Notes: generated from the letters alone by a model not told the origin. Positions 1 to 8,524 are shown, counted from the first letter of the stretch. The stretch is 42,031 nucleotides of DNA from Candidatus Bipolaricaulota bacterium (GCA_030606565.1 JAUWGE010000013.1:1-42031); one strand, 5' to 3'. Program-made: numbers and translations.

Positions 1-142
1 TATACCGTTGAGAAGCCTTGGCCCGCTTAAGCGTCGTATCGACCTTACTGTTAAGGATCAACCCCTTGGTAACGTTCGCCAGAACGCTTTCTCGGTGGCT
101 CTTCGTCATACCGAGCTTATCGATGTCCCGCCGATGCCTCAT
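1..142 (-). CDS. rplQ: 50S ribosomal protein L17, N-terminal part (cut by window edge)
   Basis: Reading leftward from an ATG at 142, the frame gives 47 residues beginning MRHRRDIDKLG and containing the TTLKRAKA segment typical of the L17 N-terminus; the remainder lies outside the window. L17 is a large-subunit protein near the peptide exit tunnel, and rpoA-rplQ is the usual end of the alpha operon. A good ribosome binding site (CAGGAGG, 6-7 nt spacing) precedes the ATG. The start lies inside the end of rpoA, overlapping it by 26 nt, which is more overlap than usual. Identification is secure despite truncation. Confidence 0.93.
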   Translation of the reverse strand, partial: MRHRRDIDKLGMTKSHRESVLANVTKGLILNSKVDTTLKRAKASQRY

Positions 143-1082
143 CTTGAACCTCCTGTTCACCCTTGAGCTCGTAACCGAGTTCCCTCAACCGATCCTCCAC
201 CTTGCTCAAGGTCTTTGCGCCAAACCCATGAATATCAAGCAGTTCCTCACGCGGCCGGGCGAGGAGCTCTCCCAACGTAGTGATCTCCGCCTCCAGAAGG
301 AGGTTGCAAGCACGCTGATCGATCTGCAACTCGCTCAACGAAACCGCTAAAGCGCTTTCCTCCTCTTCCCCCTCTTCCACAGCAAGCCCGAACGGGTGCT
401 GGGCGAAGTCGCTGAACAGGTCGAGATGCCGCTGCAGGATCCGCACTGACTCGGAGAGTGCCTCCTCAGGCTTGATCCCCCCGTCAGTGGTCAAATCGAG
501 AATCAACCGCTCATACCCCGTCTTTCCCCTGACGCGGGTCCCTTCAACCACGAAGTTCACCTGCCTCACTGGGGAAAAATCTGAGTCGATTGGGATAACC
601 GCCAAGGGTGAGTCCTCGAGCTTATTCTCCTCCGCTGGGCGGTAGCCGAATCCCGCTTCCACTTCCATCTCCACCTCCAGGAAACCCTTCTTGTTCAGGG
701 TAGCGATGTGCAAGTCGGGATTGATCACTTCTATTCCAGAAGGAAGAGAGAGATCGGTGGCGGTCACCTCACACGGCCCCCTCCTCTCGAGGGTGAGCCG
801 CTTCAGCTCATCTCCATGAAGGCGCAACGCAAGGTCCTTGATATTAAGAATAATCTCAAGGACATCCTCCTTGATCCCCTCGATAGTGTCGTACTCATGG
901 TGCTTACCAGCGAAGTTCACCCGCACCACCGCAGCACCCGGTATCGAGGCCAGGAGAACCCGACGCAGGCTGTTGCCAAGGGTAGTGGCAAACCCACGTT
1001 CGAGCGGTTCGATGACGATCTTGCCATAGGTGGGGGTCAACTCTTCAGTCTTGATCCCCTGAGGGAAGACCAGTTCATCCAT
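117..1082 (-). CDS. rpoA: DNA-directed RNA polymerase subunit alpha
   Basis: 321 residues, the usual length. The N-terminal domain (about 1-230) dimerises and nucleates assembly of beta and beta'; the signature near residues 26-50 (EPLERGFATTLGNSLRRVLL) is intact. A linker rich in Glu (about 236-244) leads to the C-terminal domain (about 250-310) with the helix-hairpin-helix 'LGELLARPREELLDIHGFG' that contacts UP elements and activators. The start has a clear GGAGGTAGGT-ATG site just after rpsD. It is the penultimate gene of the ribosomal cluster, and its 3' end contains the start site and Shine-Dalgarno of rplQ. Confidence 0.98.
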   Translation of the reverse strand: MDELVFPQGIKTEELTPTYGKIVIEPLERGFATTLGNSLRRVLLASIPGAAVVRVNFAGKHHEYDTIEGIKEDVLEIILNIKDLALRLHGDELKRLTLERRGPCEVTATDLSLPSGIEVINPDLHIATLNKKGFLEVEMEVEAGFGYRPAEENKLEDSPLAVIPIDSDFSPVRQVNFVVEGTRVRGKTGYERLILDLTTDGGIKPEEALSESVRILQRHLDLFSDFAQHPFGLAVEEGEEEESALAVSLSELQIDQRACNLLLEAEITTLGELLARPREELLDIHGFGAKTLSKVEDRLRELGYELKGEQEVQDEASAGHR

Positions 1083-1091
1083 ACCTACCTC

Positions 1092-1715
1092 CTAGCGGGA
1101 GTAGAACTCAACGATCAGGTTCACGGCGATACTATGCCCGATCTCTTCCACGTTAGGAGGGGCAATTACCTGGAACTTCATCGCTTCCAGGTTCTTCTCC
1201 AGCCAACGCGGAATCTCGCGGTCTTTGTTTGCCTCTACGATTCCCTTCACCCGGTCGCGTCGTCCTTCCTTAACCAACACGGTATCCCCCTCCCGCACCA
1301 ACACGGAAGGGATGTTGACTGCCCTGTCGTTCAGTTGGAAGTGACCGTGCACGATCAGTTGGCGCGCCTGTGCGCGCGAGGAGGCAAATCCAGCGCGATA
1401 GAGGGTGTTATCAAGCCGCCGCTCAAGGAGAGAGAGGAGTGCCTCACCGGTGACCCCTTTCCGCCGCTTCGCTTGCTCCACGTAGTTGCGGAACTGCCGC
1501 TCTCTCACGCCGTAAATCCGCTTCGTCTTCTGTTTCTCGCGCAGGTGGAGAAGGTATTGACTCCTCCGTGGGCGACGCCTCTTCGGCCTCTCCCCCGGCG
1601 GAGAACTGCGGCCAGACATCGGACATCTCCTCGTATAGCACCGACTCCCCTTCAGGAAGAGCTTCTCCCCTTCCCTACGGCACTTTTTGCACTTATGGTC
1701 TGTATCTCGCCCCAT
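1092..1715 (-). CDS. rpsD: 30S ribosomal protein S4 (zinc-binding form)
   Basis: 207 residues. S4 is a primary 16S rRNA-binding protein that starts assembly of the 30S body and is often the translational autoregulator of the alpha operon. Cys9, Cys12, Cys26 and Cys31 form the N-terminal zinc knuckle (C+ form). The S4 RNA-binding domain lies at about 95-160 (LERRLDNTLYRAGFASSR, VHGHFQLNDRAVNIPS). The start codon shares one base with the rpsK stop (TAATG), indicating coupling. The ending VEFYSR is typical. Confidence 0.98.
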   Translation of the reverse strand: MGRDTDHKCKKCRREGEKLFLKGSRCYTRRCPMSGRSSPPGERPKRRRPRRSQYLLHLREKQKTKRIYGVRERQFRNYVEQAKRRKGVTGEALLSLLERRLDNTLYRAGFASSRAQARQLIVHGHFQLNDRAVNIPSVLVREGDTVLVKEGRRDRVKGIVEANKDREIPRWLEKNLEAMKFQVIAPPNVEEIGHSIAVNLIVEFYSR

Positions 1716-2065
1716 TATCGTTTCACCCTACTGCTGCTGTGAGAGACCGGGGTGACGTTCTTGACCTCTTCAACCCGGATACCCGATCCCTTAATGGTCT
1801 GTACCACGGACTGTCTCCCCGATCCAGTCCCCTTCACTGTCACACACACGGATCGAATCCCGTATTCTTTCATTTCACGTACCAGCGACTCGGCCGCAAT
1901 CTGGGCGGCATAAGGAGTCCCCTTTCGCGATCCCTTGTACCCAACCACCCCTGGGCTCTTCCAGGTAATCGGGTCCCCGTTCAGGTCAGTCACAGTGATG
2001 ATCGTGTTGTTGAAGGTAGCGTGAATATGGACACGTGCCCGCTCAAGCTTGATGTTCTTCGCCAT
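1715..2065 (-). CDS. rpsK: 30S ribosomal protein S11 with atypical C-terminus
   Basis: 116 residues. S11 forms part of the 30S platform near the E site. The body is canonical (ATFNNTIITVTDLNGD near 16-31; GSRKGTPYAAQIAAE near 45-59). The C-terminus is not: the family motif TP(I/V)PHNGCRPPK(K/R)RRV is replaced by TPVSHSSSRVKR followed directly by TAA, so the PHNGCRPP segment is lost and the tail is a few residues shorter. The stop overlaps the rpsD ATG. I see no simple single-base frameshift that would restore the usual tail. Confidence 0.96.
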   Translation of the reverse strand: MAKNIKLERARVHIHATFNNTIITVTDLNGDPITWKSPGVVGYKGSRKGTPYAAQIAAESLVREMKEYGIRSVCVTVKGTGSGRQSVVQTIKGSGIRVEEVKNVTPVSHSSSRVKR

Positions 2066-2067
2066 CC

Positions 2068-2433
2068 CTACCTCTTCTTTCCTGCCTTGGCCTGTCGTGG
2101 CCCTTTCCAGGTTCGCGCGTTCGACCGTGTATGCTGCCCGCGAACTGGAAGCCTTCGCTTATGTCGGATCCCGCGATAGGCATTGATATCCTTCAGCCGC
2201 TGAATACCCGCGTAGATCCGACGGCGCAGGTCTCCCTCCACCACATATTGCTCTACCTCCCGCCGCAGAGCTGCGATCTCCTTCTCGGTCAGATCCCTTA
2301 CCCTCACGCCCGGCGAGATCCCTGTTCGCCCGATGATTTCAGCAGCGTGCGAACGGCCAACCCCAAAGATGTAGGTAAGACCAATCTCGATCCTCTTGTC
2401 ATTCGGCAGGTTGACCCCGGCTATCCGTGCCAT
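2068..2433 (-). CDS. rpsM: 30S ribosomal protein S13
   Basis: 121 residues, normal length. S13 sits in the 30S head, touches the P-site tRNA and bridges to L5. The [10 protein letters not shown] start, helix-hairpin-helix-like segment near 25-45, the [26 protein letters not shown] motif region (about 87-112) and the basic tail are all present. A strong AAGGGGAG site precedes the ATG. It lies between rpmJ and rpsK as in most alpha operons. Confidence 0.98.
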   Translation of the reverse strand: MARIAGVNLPNDKRIEIGLTYIFGVGRSHAAEIIGRTGISPGVRVRDLTEKEIAALRREVEQYVVEGDLRRRIYAGIQRLKDINAYRGIRHKRRLPVRGQHTRSNARTWKGPRQAKAGKKR

Positions 2434-2445
2434 GTCTTTCTCCCC

Positions 2446-2559
2446 TTAGCCCTGTCGCTGCTTGTGCTTGGGATTCTTGCAGACAATCATCACTCGACCG
2501 TTACGTCGAATCACCTTGCACTTAGCACACATTTTCTTTACCGAACTTCGCACCTTCAT
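2446..2559 (-). CDS. rpmJ: 50S ribosomal protein L36 (zinc-binding form)
   Basis: This short gene encodes 37 residues, starting [14 protein letters not shown] and ending [10 protein letters not shown]. It carries the L36 zinc site Cys11, Cys14, Cys27, His32 (C+ form). L36 binds 23S rRNA near the peptidyl transferase base and is the smallest ribosomal protein. Its place between infA and rpsM is the classical one. It fills the only obvious gap in this part of the cluster. Confidence 0.96.
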   Translation of the reverse strand: MKVRSSVKKMCAKCKVIRRNGRVMIVCKNPKHKQRQG

Positions 2560-2577
2560 CGTAAATTAACGCAGCGG

Positions 2578-2835
2578 TTAACTCTCCCGGTATACGATCC
2601 GCCCCTTGGTCAGGTCGTATGGCGAGAACTCTACAACCACACGGTCTCCTGTCAGGATGCGAATATAATTTTTGCGGATTCGACCTGAAATATGACACAG
2701 AACGATATGTCCATTGGTCAACCTCACGCGGAACATTGAGCTCGGCAGGCTCTCGATGACCTCGCCCCGCTGTCGGATCACATCTGCCTTTTTTTGATCG
2801 CGTTTTTCCGACTTAACCACTACGTCTTCATTCAC
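2578..2835 (-). CDS. infA: Translation initiation factor IF-1 (start uncertain)
   Basis: The OB-fold core is clear: [54 protein letters not shown]-1 occupies the A site of the 30S subunit during initiation. The frame opens with GTG at 2835, giving 85 residues, about 13 more than the family norm, because a Lys/Glu-rich segment precedes the usual (K/E)DVI start. That GTG overlaps the only good Shine-Dalgarno (GGAGG at 2836-2840), so the true start may be the in-frame GTG at 2820 or a non-canonical codon further in. Identity is certain; the N-terminus is not. Confidence 0.93.
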   Translation of the reverse strand: MNEDVVVKSEKRDQKKADVIRQRGEVIESLPSSMFRVRLTNGHIVLCHISGRIRKNYIRILTGDRVVVEFSPYDLTKGRIVYRES

Positions 2836-3583
2836 CTCCTAGCGTCAAGACATCTACTCCCCTCTCCGTCAGGGCAACGGTATGCTCAAAATGCGCTGCT
2901 AGGCCGCCAGTTGCTGTCACTACAGTCCAATTGTTGTCAAGGACCCGAGTCGGTTCAGGATCAGTCTTCACCATCGGCTCAATTGCGAAGACCATCCCCG
3001 GTTGTAGCCGTGGGCCCTGTCCTGGCAGACCGTAGTTCGGAATTTGGGGGTCCTCGTGTAGCCCTCTCCCTATTCCATGCCCTACATACTCTCTCACCAC
3101 ATGCAGCCCCTTACTCTTTACATAGGAGCCGATCGCGTGCGAGATGTCTGATAAACGATTTCCAATTGTAACTCGTTTGATACCTCGCCACAAGCTCTCC
3201 TCGGTTACCCGCAGGAGGTGATGCACCTCATCATCATCGATCTCGCCAACCAGAACTGTCGTTGCCATATCCGCGTACAGACCTTCGCGAAAGAGACCGA
3301 TGTCGATGGAAAGAATATCTCCGGCTTTAAGCAGCCGCTCCGATGGGATCCCATGCACCACTTCGTCGTTGATCGAGGCACAGATCGTCGCTGGATACCC
3401 CTGGTAACCCTTAAATGCCGGTTCCGCCCCCGCTTTGCGGATCAGCTCCTCGGCTAAGTGATCAAGGGAGACGGTGCTCTTTCCCAGGGTTACCTCTTCA
3501 CAGATCGTGCGTAAGGTCAAAGCAAGGATTCTCCCATTCTCACGCATGATAGCAATCTCAGAGGGGGTCTTAAGAGGGATCAT
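2828..3583 (-). CDS. map: Methionine aminopeptidase type I
   Basis: 251 residues. It removes the initiator methionine from nascent proteins. The dimetal site is complete: Asp94, Asp105 ([17 protein letters not shown]), His169 ([12 protein letters not shown]), Glu202 (IEPM) and Glu233 ([10 protein letters not shown]); His77 in NDEVVHG is the substrate-side histidine. There is no N-terminal zinc-finger or SH3-binding extension, so it is subtype Ia. The start overlaps the adk stop by 4 nt (ATGA), and the 3' end overlaps the proposed infA start. Its position between adk and infA is typical. Confidence 0.98.
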   Translation of the reverse strand: MIPLKTPSEIAIMRENGRILALTLRTICEEVTLGKSTVSLDHLAEELIRKAGAEPAFKGYQGYPATICASINDEVVHGIPSERLLKAGDILSIDIGLFREGLYADMATTVLVGEIDDDEVHHLLRVTEESLWRGIKRVTIGNRLSDISHAIGSYVKSKGLHVVREYVGHGIGRGLHEDPQIPNYGLPGQGPRLQPGMVFAIEPMVKTDPEPTRVLDNNWTVVTATGGLAAHFEHTVALTERGVDVLTLGGE

Positions 3584-4209
3584 CCAGCGAGGAGGTCCAT
3601 GATTCTGTTAAGTACCACAGTAGTCGGCTGAGCACCATCAACCTCGCACAGCAGCCCCCGCTCACAGTAAAAGTCAATCAAGGGAGCTGTCGCCTGCATG
3701 TACACGTCGTATCGGTTATCGACCACCTCAGGTCGATCGTCGTCCCGCTGAAAGAGTTCTCCCCCACAGAGGTCGCAGCGGGTTTTGATCTTCGGCGGAT
3801 TGAAGAGAAGGTTATAGATCTTTCCGCACTCGCGACATACGCGACGTGACGAAAGCCGCTTTATCACTTCCACCCGCGACAGGGTGATGTTAACCATCAG
3901 ATCGAGCGGGGTGATCTTTAAAAGCGCCTCGGCCTGGGCGACCGTACGTGGGAACCCGTCGAGGATGAACCCGTCCGTTTTCGCAATCCGCTCATGAATC
4001 ATGTCGATGATAAGCTTGTCTGGGACGAGATCACCACGATCCATATGCAACTTTGCCGCCCGACCAATCTCTGTCCCGTGTGCCACCTCATCGCGAAGTA
4101 TGTCACCGGTCGACAGATGACAAAGACCGGTTTTATCAGCGATCAGCTTTGCCTGAGTTCCTTTTCCTGCGCCAGGAGGGCCGAGGAGGGCGATCCTCTT
4201 ACGAGTCAT
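3580..4209 (-). CDS. adk: Adenylate kinase, long form with zinc lid
   Basis: 209 residues. Catalyses ATP + AMP = 2 ADP in the cytoplasm. The P-loop is G10-T18 (GPPGAGKGT), the NMP-binding region includes STGDILRDEV (33-42), and the DGFPRT motif (84-89) is intact. The LID domain (about 120-160) carries Cys125, Cys128, Cys145 and Cys148, so it binds zinc as in Gram-positive and thermophile enzymes. The start shares one base with the secY stop (TAATG) and the stop overlaps the map start (ATGA), so translation is coupled on both sides. Confidence 0.98.
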   Translation of the reverse strand: MTRKRIALLGPPGAGKGTQAKLIADKTGLCHLSTGDILRDEVAHGTEIGRAAKLHMDRGDLVPDKLIIDMIHERIAKTDGFILDGFPRTVAQAEALLKITPLDLMVNITLSRVEVIKRLSSRRVCRECGKIYNLLFNPPKIKTRCDLCGGELFQRDDDRPEVVDNRYDVYMQATAPLIDFYCERGLLCEVDGAQPTTVVLNRIMDLLAG

Positions 4210-5498
4210 TATCTCCTCCGTCCAAGAAGGCCCCCAGCCTTGGTCAAGCTTTCATAGTGACGCATGACAAGGTGGGCTTCGATCTGCATCAGAGTATCGA
4301 TCCCAACCCCGACTACAATCAGAAGCGCCGTCCCCCCGATGAGGAACATCCCTCGAATCCCGCTTAACGCCGCGAAGATGTACGGTAACACGGCGACCGC
4401 AGCCAGGAAGAGTGCACCGATCAATAGCAGCCGATTCAGCACCCCCGAGATGTAGTCGGCCGTCGATTTCCCCGGTCGCACACCGGGTATGAACCCCCCC
4501 GACTCGCGCACGTTCTTTGCCACATCCTGCGGATCAAAGACGATCGAGCTGTAGAAGTAGGTGAAGAAGATAATAAGAATCACGTAGGCAAGAATATAGG
4601 GAAGGCTCCCATTTTGGACGTAAGCTGTCAACCACGCTAGCCCTGGAGCCCACTGGGTTAGGGTTATCGGCATGGTGAGAAGAGCCGAGGCGAAGATGAT
4701 TGGGATGACCCCACCCTGATTCACACGGATCGGCAAGTGTGATGTATGCCCGCCGTAGACGCGGCGGCCGGAAGTTCGCTTGGCGTACTGGATCACGATC
4801 TTCCGCTGCCCCTGTTGAATCATGGTCACCCCAGCAACGACTATCACCAAAATAGCAAAGAACGCCAGCCCCCAGAACGGGCTCACCGTGCCCGCGGAAA
4901 TCTCGATGTAGGTCGATTGTAACTGCGCAGGGAAACGGGAGAGGATCCCGATCATGATGATCATGCTGATCCCATTCCCGATTCCGTTCTCAGTCATCCT
5001 CTCTCCGAGCCACATCAGGAAGATCGTCCCCGTGGTCAAAGTGAGAACCGAGGTAAGGTAGAACCAAAGTCCGCCGCTTGACAAGCCCCAGTTGACAATC
5101 AACATGCTCATCGTTGCGCCCTGCACGGTCGCCAGGCCCAGGGTTGCCCAACGGGTATAGGTGGTGATCCGCCGCCGCCCCTCGCGGCCCTGCTGCTGCA
5201 GCTCTTTCAATTTAGGAATGACAGCGGTGAGCAAGCTGAAGATAATCGAGGCGTTGATGTACGGCGTGACCCCGAGGGCAAACAGCGAGAACCGCTGTAA
5301 CGCCCCACCGGTGAACATGTTCATAAAATCGAAGATTCCACCACCCTGCGTGGCAAAGAAGTTCTTAAGCGCTTCCGCATCGACACCAGGAACAGCGATA
5401 TGAGTTCCCGCGCGAAAAACAATGATCGCGCCGAGGGTAAATAATATTCTCTTGCGAAGCTCCGGAACCTTGAACAGGTGCGAGAATTTCTCCCACAT
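4209..5498 (-). CDS. secY: Protein translocase subunit SecY
   Basis: 429 residues with about ten membrane spans. SecY is the channel of the Sec translocon in the inner membrane. Recognisable features are the N-terminal (V)PELRKRILFTL helix, the plug region after TM1 (GGGIFDFMNMFTGGALQRFSLFALGVTPYINASII, near 52-86), the cytosolic C4 loop with KRTSGRRVYGGHTSHLPIRVNQGGVIP, and the C5 loop with SGGFIPGVRPGKSTADYI. Usual order rplO-secY-adk. secE and secG are not in the window. Confidence 0.98.
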   Translation of the reverse strand: MWEKFSHLFKVPELRKRILFTLGAIIVFRAGTHIAVPGVDAEALKNFFATQGGGIFDFMNMFTGGALQRFSLFALGVTPYINASIIFSLLTAVIPKLKELQQQGREGRRRITTYTRWATLGLATVQGATMSMLIVNWGLSSGGLWFYLTSVLTLTTGTIFLMWLGERMTENGIGNGISMIIMIGILSRFPAQLQSTYIEISAGTVSPFWGLAFFAILVIVVAGVTMIQQGQRKIVIQYAKRTSGRRVYGGHTSHLPIRVNQGGVIPIIFASALLTMPITLTQWAPGLAWLTAYVQNGSLPYILAYVILIIFFTYFYSSIVFDPQDVAKNVRESGGFIPGVRPGKSTADYISGVLNRLLLIGALFLAAVAVLPYIFAALSGIRGMFLIGGTALLIVVGVGIDTLMQIEAHLVMRHYESLTKAGGLLGRRR

Positions 5499-5500
5499 GC

Positions 5501-5947
5501 TCAGACCACCTCAACCTTTCCACCCGCCTGCTCGATCTTCCGTCTGGCTGCATGTGTAAAGCGGTGTGCCCGCACCGTGAGAGGCTTACTCAGCTCCCCC
5601 CTGCCTAGGACCTTCAACCGCGCTTCACTTCCTTTGGCAAGGTTCATTTCACGCAAGCGTTGAAGCGTCACCTCTGCCTGTGCCGGGAAACGGCTCTCGA
5701 TAGCATCCAGGTTCACACAGGCGTACTTAACACGTGTATAGTTATGAAAACCCCGTTTAGGAAAACGCATCCATACTGGGGTCTGTCCACCCTCGTAACC
5801 AAGCCGAACCCCACCACCGCTGCGGGAGTTTTGTCCCTTGGTTCCGCGACCGCTCTCGTGTCCGCCGCGCCCGGATCCATAGCCACGCCCAACGCGCTTC
5901 CGCTTATGAACACTCCCTTTAGTAGGGCGAAGATCCTCAAGTTTCAT
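5501..5947 (-). CDS. rplO: 50S ribosomal protein L15
   Basis: 148 residues from the chosen ATG at 5947 ([12 protein letters not shown]), which has GGAGG six nt upstream inside the end of rpsE; the longer frame from 5977 adds ten residues without support. L15 binds 23S rRNA and helps late 50S assembly. The Gly/Arg-rich segment (about 20-60, GRGYGSGRGGHESGRG, GYEGGQTP) and GRGELSKPLTV are typical. It overlaps rpsE by 11 nt. rpmD (L30), normally located between these two genes, is absent. Confidence 0.97.
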   Translation of the reverse strand: MKLEDLRPTKGSVHKRKRVGRGYGSGRGGHESGRGTKGQNSRSGGGVRLGYEGGQTPVWMRFPKRGFHNYTRVKYACVNLDAIESRFPAQAEVTLQRLREMNLAKGSEARLKVLGRGELSKPLTVRAHRFTHAARRKIEQAGGKVEVV

Positions 5948-6440
5948 CCTTGACCTCCTCGCCCGCTTCGTCCTCATGCCCTCGAAGCGTCTTAACTTCG
6001 CTACGGCTACGCAGTTGTACCAAACCGTTTATCGCCGCTCGCGACAGGGTGAGAGGGTTCGTCGTTCCCAAGGATTTAGTCAGAATATCCGTTACCCCGG
6101 CCAGCCGACAGACCGCCCCCACCGTCACCCCGGCGATGACTCCTGTACCAGCGTGAGCTGGCTTCAACAGGACCCTCCCCGCCTTGAACTTCCCGATCAC
6201 TTCATGGGGAACCGTCCCTCCGTCCAGTTGAACTTCGATCAGGTTCTTTTTGGCGTCGCGGATCGCCTGGTGGATAGCGCGCGGGATCTCGGTCGTATTT
6301 CCCAAACCAACTCCGACTCGACCTTTGCGATCCCCGACGACTATCAGCACTCGGAACTTCAGATTTCGACCACCCTTGGTAACCTTGCTCACCCGTCTGA
6401 TCTCGATGATCTCATTTTCAAACTCGTCGGTGGTGATCAA
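5937..6440 (-). CDS. rpsE: 30S ribosomal protein S5
   Basis: 167 residues. S5 lies near the decoding site and mRNA entry channel and influences fidelity. The double-stranded-RNA-binding-like domain (about 8-75; [29 protein letters not shown]) and C-terminal domain ([16 protein letters not shown]) are complete. The start is TTG at 6440, overlapping the rplR stop by 4 nt (TTGA), with an AAGG a few bases before; no better start exists in frame. The acidic tail ([11 protein letters not shown]) overlaps the rplO Shine-Dalgarno and start. Confidence 0.97.
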   Translation of the reverse strand: MITTDEFENEIIEIRRVSKVTKGGRNLKFRVLIVVGDRKGRVGVGLGNTTEIPRAIHQAIRDAKKNLIEVQLDGGTVPHEVIGKFKAGRVLLKPAHAGTGVIAGVTVGAVCRLAGVTDILTKSLGTTNPLTLSRAAINGLVQLRSRSEVKTLRGHEDEAGEEVKDET

Positions 6441-6799
6441 AACCTTAACCCTCCCTTACGAGCTTCCTCAGCCAGAGCAGCAACCACACCGTGGTAAGGG
6501 TAGCCACCCCGATCGAAGACAACCGTTTCAATGCCGCTTTTAAGCGCCCGCTTAGCCAAAAGCTCTCCTACCTTCTTTGCGGCGGGGATGTTGCATCCGT
6601 GCACCATCCCTTGCAACTCTTTATCAACCGTAGACGCCGACGCGAGAGTCTCGCCCGCCTCGTCGTCGATTAGCTGGGCGTAGACGTGGCAGAGGCTCTT
6701 GGCGACACACAGACGAGGGCGCTCCTCCGTCCCGTGGACTTTCTTGCGAAGCCGACGGTGGCGCTTGATGCGCTGTGCCTTCCTGTTGATCATCGCCAT
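6437..6799 (-). CDS. rplR: 50S ribosomal protein L18
   Basis: 120 residues from ATG 6799 ([20 protein letters not shown]); a GTG at 6808 would add three residues. The 6799 start gives better distance from the GGGAG at the end of rplF. L18 binds 5S rRNA together with L5 and links it to the 50S central protuberance. The basic N-terminal arm and the [21 protein letters not shown] segment near the C-terminus are family signatures. Confidence 0.96.
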   Translation of the reverse strand: MAMINRKAQRIKRHRRLRKKVHGTEERPRLCVAKSLCHVYAQLIDDEAGETLASASTVDKELQGMVHGCNIPAAKKVGELLAKRALKSGIETVVFDRGGYPYHGVVAALAEEARKGGLRF

Positions 6800-6804
6800 C
6801 TCAT

Positions 6805-7365
6805 TCACTCTCCCAAGCCAGCGCCCTGGCCTCCAAGCTTACCGGCCTTGTGTAACACCTGTTCATCCTTGTACCTGATACCTTTCCCTTTATACGGCTC
6901 AGGCTTGCGCAACGCCCGAATCTCGGCAGCAACCTGCCCAACCTGCTGCTTGTTTGCCCCACGGAGGATGATCTCTCCCGGATTGGGAAGTTCGGCTTCC
7001 ACGTACTCGGGGAGCTCGTACTCTACCGGCTTTGAATAACCAAGATCAAGGATGAGAGTCCTCCCCTGAAGTCTCGCCCGATACCCGAGTCCCTTTATCA
7101 ACAGCGCTTTCTCCCAGCGCTGCGAGACGCCGTACACCATGTTGGCGAGAAGGCTGCGGTAAAGGCCGTGAAAGGCGCGGTACTGCTTCCCCTCATGCCG
7201 ACGTTTCACTGAGGCGATCCCATCAGCAACGGTGATCTCTACCACATCCGGGCGATAGGTCTGCACGAGGCGACCGTATTTCCCTTCCACCGCAATCGTC
7301 ACCGGTCCGACCACGACCTTGACATCATCCGGAATTTTCACTGGGACCTTCCCGACCTTAGACAT
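6805..7365 (-). CDS. rplF: 50S ribosomal protein L6
   Basis: 186 residues, two tandem L6 domains (about 11-82 and 90-165). L6 binds 23S rRNA helix 97 near the factor-binding centre. The second-domain signature [16 protein letters not shown] (about 153-168) is intact. A site AAGGTGG lies before the ATG. It sits between rpsH and rplR as usual for the spc operon. Confidence 0.98.
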   Translation of the reverse strand: MSKVGKVPVKIPDDVKVVVGPVTIAVEGKYGRLVQTYRPDVVEITVADGIASVKRRHEGKQYRAFHGLYRSLLANMVYGVSQRWEKALLIKGLGYRARLQGRTLILDLGYSKPVEYELPEYVEAELPNPGEIILRGANKQQVGQVAAEIRALRKPEPYKGKGIRYKDEQVLHKAGKLGGQGAGLGE

Positions 7366-7376
7366 CGCTTACCACC

Positions 7377-7784
7377 TTACAACACCTCACAGAGAACCTC
7401 GCCCCCGATCCCTCGCTCCTGAGCCTCACTCCCCAAGAGAACACCTTGGGAAGTGGAGAGGATACAGATCCCCATGCCACCCAAGGGCCGTGGGATCTCC
7501 TCCTTGCCAACATAGACACGGCGAGAGGACTTGCTCACAAGCCTAATGTCGGTGATCGCCCGTTTCGCCTGACTCCGTTCTCCCTCATACTTAAGTTCAA
7601 TACGAAGCACAGGCTGGGGCTCGCGAGGGAGCACCTCGTAGCCCATGATGTAGCCTTCCGCTTCTAGGATGCGCGCGACCGCCTCTTTTATATTCGCGTG
7701 TGGCATCGAGACCTCAGGGTGAAATTTCGCGCTCGCGTTTCGTATGCGCGTTAGCATATCGGCAATGGGGTGCGCTATCATCAT
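7377..7784 (-). CDS. rpsH: 30S ribosomal protein S8
   Basis: 135 residues. S8 binds the central domain of 16S rRNA and represses the spc operon in Escherichia coli. The N-terminal PIADMLTRIRNA (6-17) and the C-terminal GG(M)GICILSTSQGV and GIGGEVLCEVL signatures are present. Two ATG codons in tandem (7784 and 7781) follow AAGGAAGGACG; the first is given. Standard order rpsN-rpsH-rplF. Confidence 0.98.
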   Translation of the reverse strand: MMIAHPIADMLTRIRNASAKFHPEVSMPHANIKEAVARILEAEGYIMGYEVLPREPQPVLRIELKYEGERSQAKRAITDIRLVSKSSRRVYVGKEEIPRPLGGMGICILSTSQGVLLGSEAQERGIGGEVLCEVL

Positions 7785-7793
7785 CGTCCTTCC

Positions 7794-7979
7794 TTACCAG
7801 CTTGACTTCTTCACGCCGGGGATCTCCCCCTTGTGTGCGAGCTTGCGAAAGCAAAGTCGACAGATTCCAAAATCACGGATGTAACCGTGTGGGCGCCCAC
7901 ACAGGCTGCACCGATTGTATGCCCTGACTGAATACTTTGGTTCCTTGTTGCTCTTTATGATCAACGCCTTCTTTGCCAT
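7794..7979 (-). CDS. rpsN: 30S ribosomal protein S14, zinc-binding short form (type Z)
   Basis: 61 residues, the length of the short S14 type. Cys24, Cys27, Cys40 and Cys43 bind zinc ([20 protein letters not shown]). S14 is located in the 30S head near the A site. The basic C-terminus ending KKSSW is standard. The zinc form is typical of thermophiles, Firmicutes and many deep lineages; the roughly 100-residue zinc-free form is not seen here. Confidence 0.98.
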   Translation of the reverse strand: MAKKALIIKSNKEPKYSVRAYNRCSLCGRPHGYIRDFGICRLCFRKLAHKGEIPGVKKSSW

Positions 7980-7990
7980 TCACTCTCCCC

Positions 7991-8524
7991 CTAATCCTTG
8001 AAAGGAAGTCCAAGCCCCTTTAACAGGGCGTATCCCTCTTGATCGCTCCTCGCGGTAGTAACAATCGTGATATCCATTCCCTGGGTTGCAGTGATCTCGT
8101 TGTATGAAATTTCCGGAAAGGCCAACTGCTCGCTTAACCCAAGTGAGTAGTTACCCCGGCCGTCAAACGAGGAGCTCGACAGGCCGCGGAAGTCACGGAT
8201 CCCAGGAAGGACTGCGTTGAACAATTTGTTTAAGAATTCATACGCCCGGGCACGGCGCAACGTCACCTTGCATCCAATCGGTTCCCCGGCCGTAAGGTGG
8301 AAATCGGAAATTGAGTACCTCGCCTTTGTCACGATCGGCTTCTGCCCAGTGATCTTCGCCAGGTTCTTCACCGCACCCTCGAGCACTTTTGGATTGTCCG
8401 TATCTGAGATCCCCATATTGATAATAACCTTCTCCACACGCGGGACTTGCATCACGTTCTTAAGTCGAAGCTCCTTCATCAACCGCGGAACAACCTCTGT
8501 TTTAAACTTTTCAGCTAGCAACAT
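7991..8524 (-). CDS. rplE: 50S ribosomal protein L5
   Basis: 177 residues. L5 binds 5S rRNA and contacts the P-site tRNA. Signatures: VPRVEKVIINMGI (about 28-40), GQKPIVTKARYSISDFHLTAGEPIGCKVTLR (about 60-90), and FPEISY...GMDITIVTTA near the C-terminus. It follows rplX with 2 nt between stop and start; the Shine-Dalgarno is weak, suggesting coupled translation. Confidence 0.98.
   Translation of the reverse strand: MLLAEKFKTEVVPRLMKELRLKNVMQVPRVEKVIINMGISDTDNPKVLEGAVKNLAKITGQKPIVTKARYSISDFHLTAGEPIGCKVTLRRARAYEFLNKLFNAVLPGIRDFRGLSSSSFDGRGNYSLGLSEQLAFPEISYNEITATQGMDITIVTTARSDQEGYALLKGLGLPFKD

Noticed and set aside
708-1742. Long plus-strand open frame of 344 codons opposite rpoA and rpsD
   Set aside because: It lies entirely antisense to two certain genes, has no family signature and is explained by codon bias of the opposite strand.
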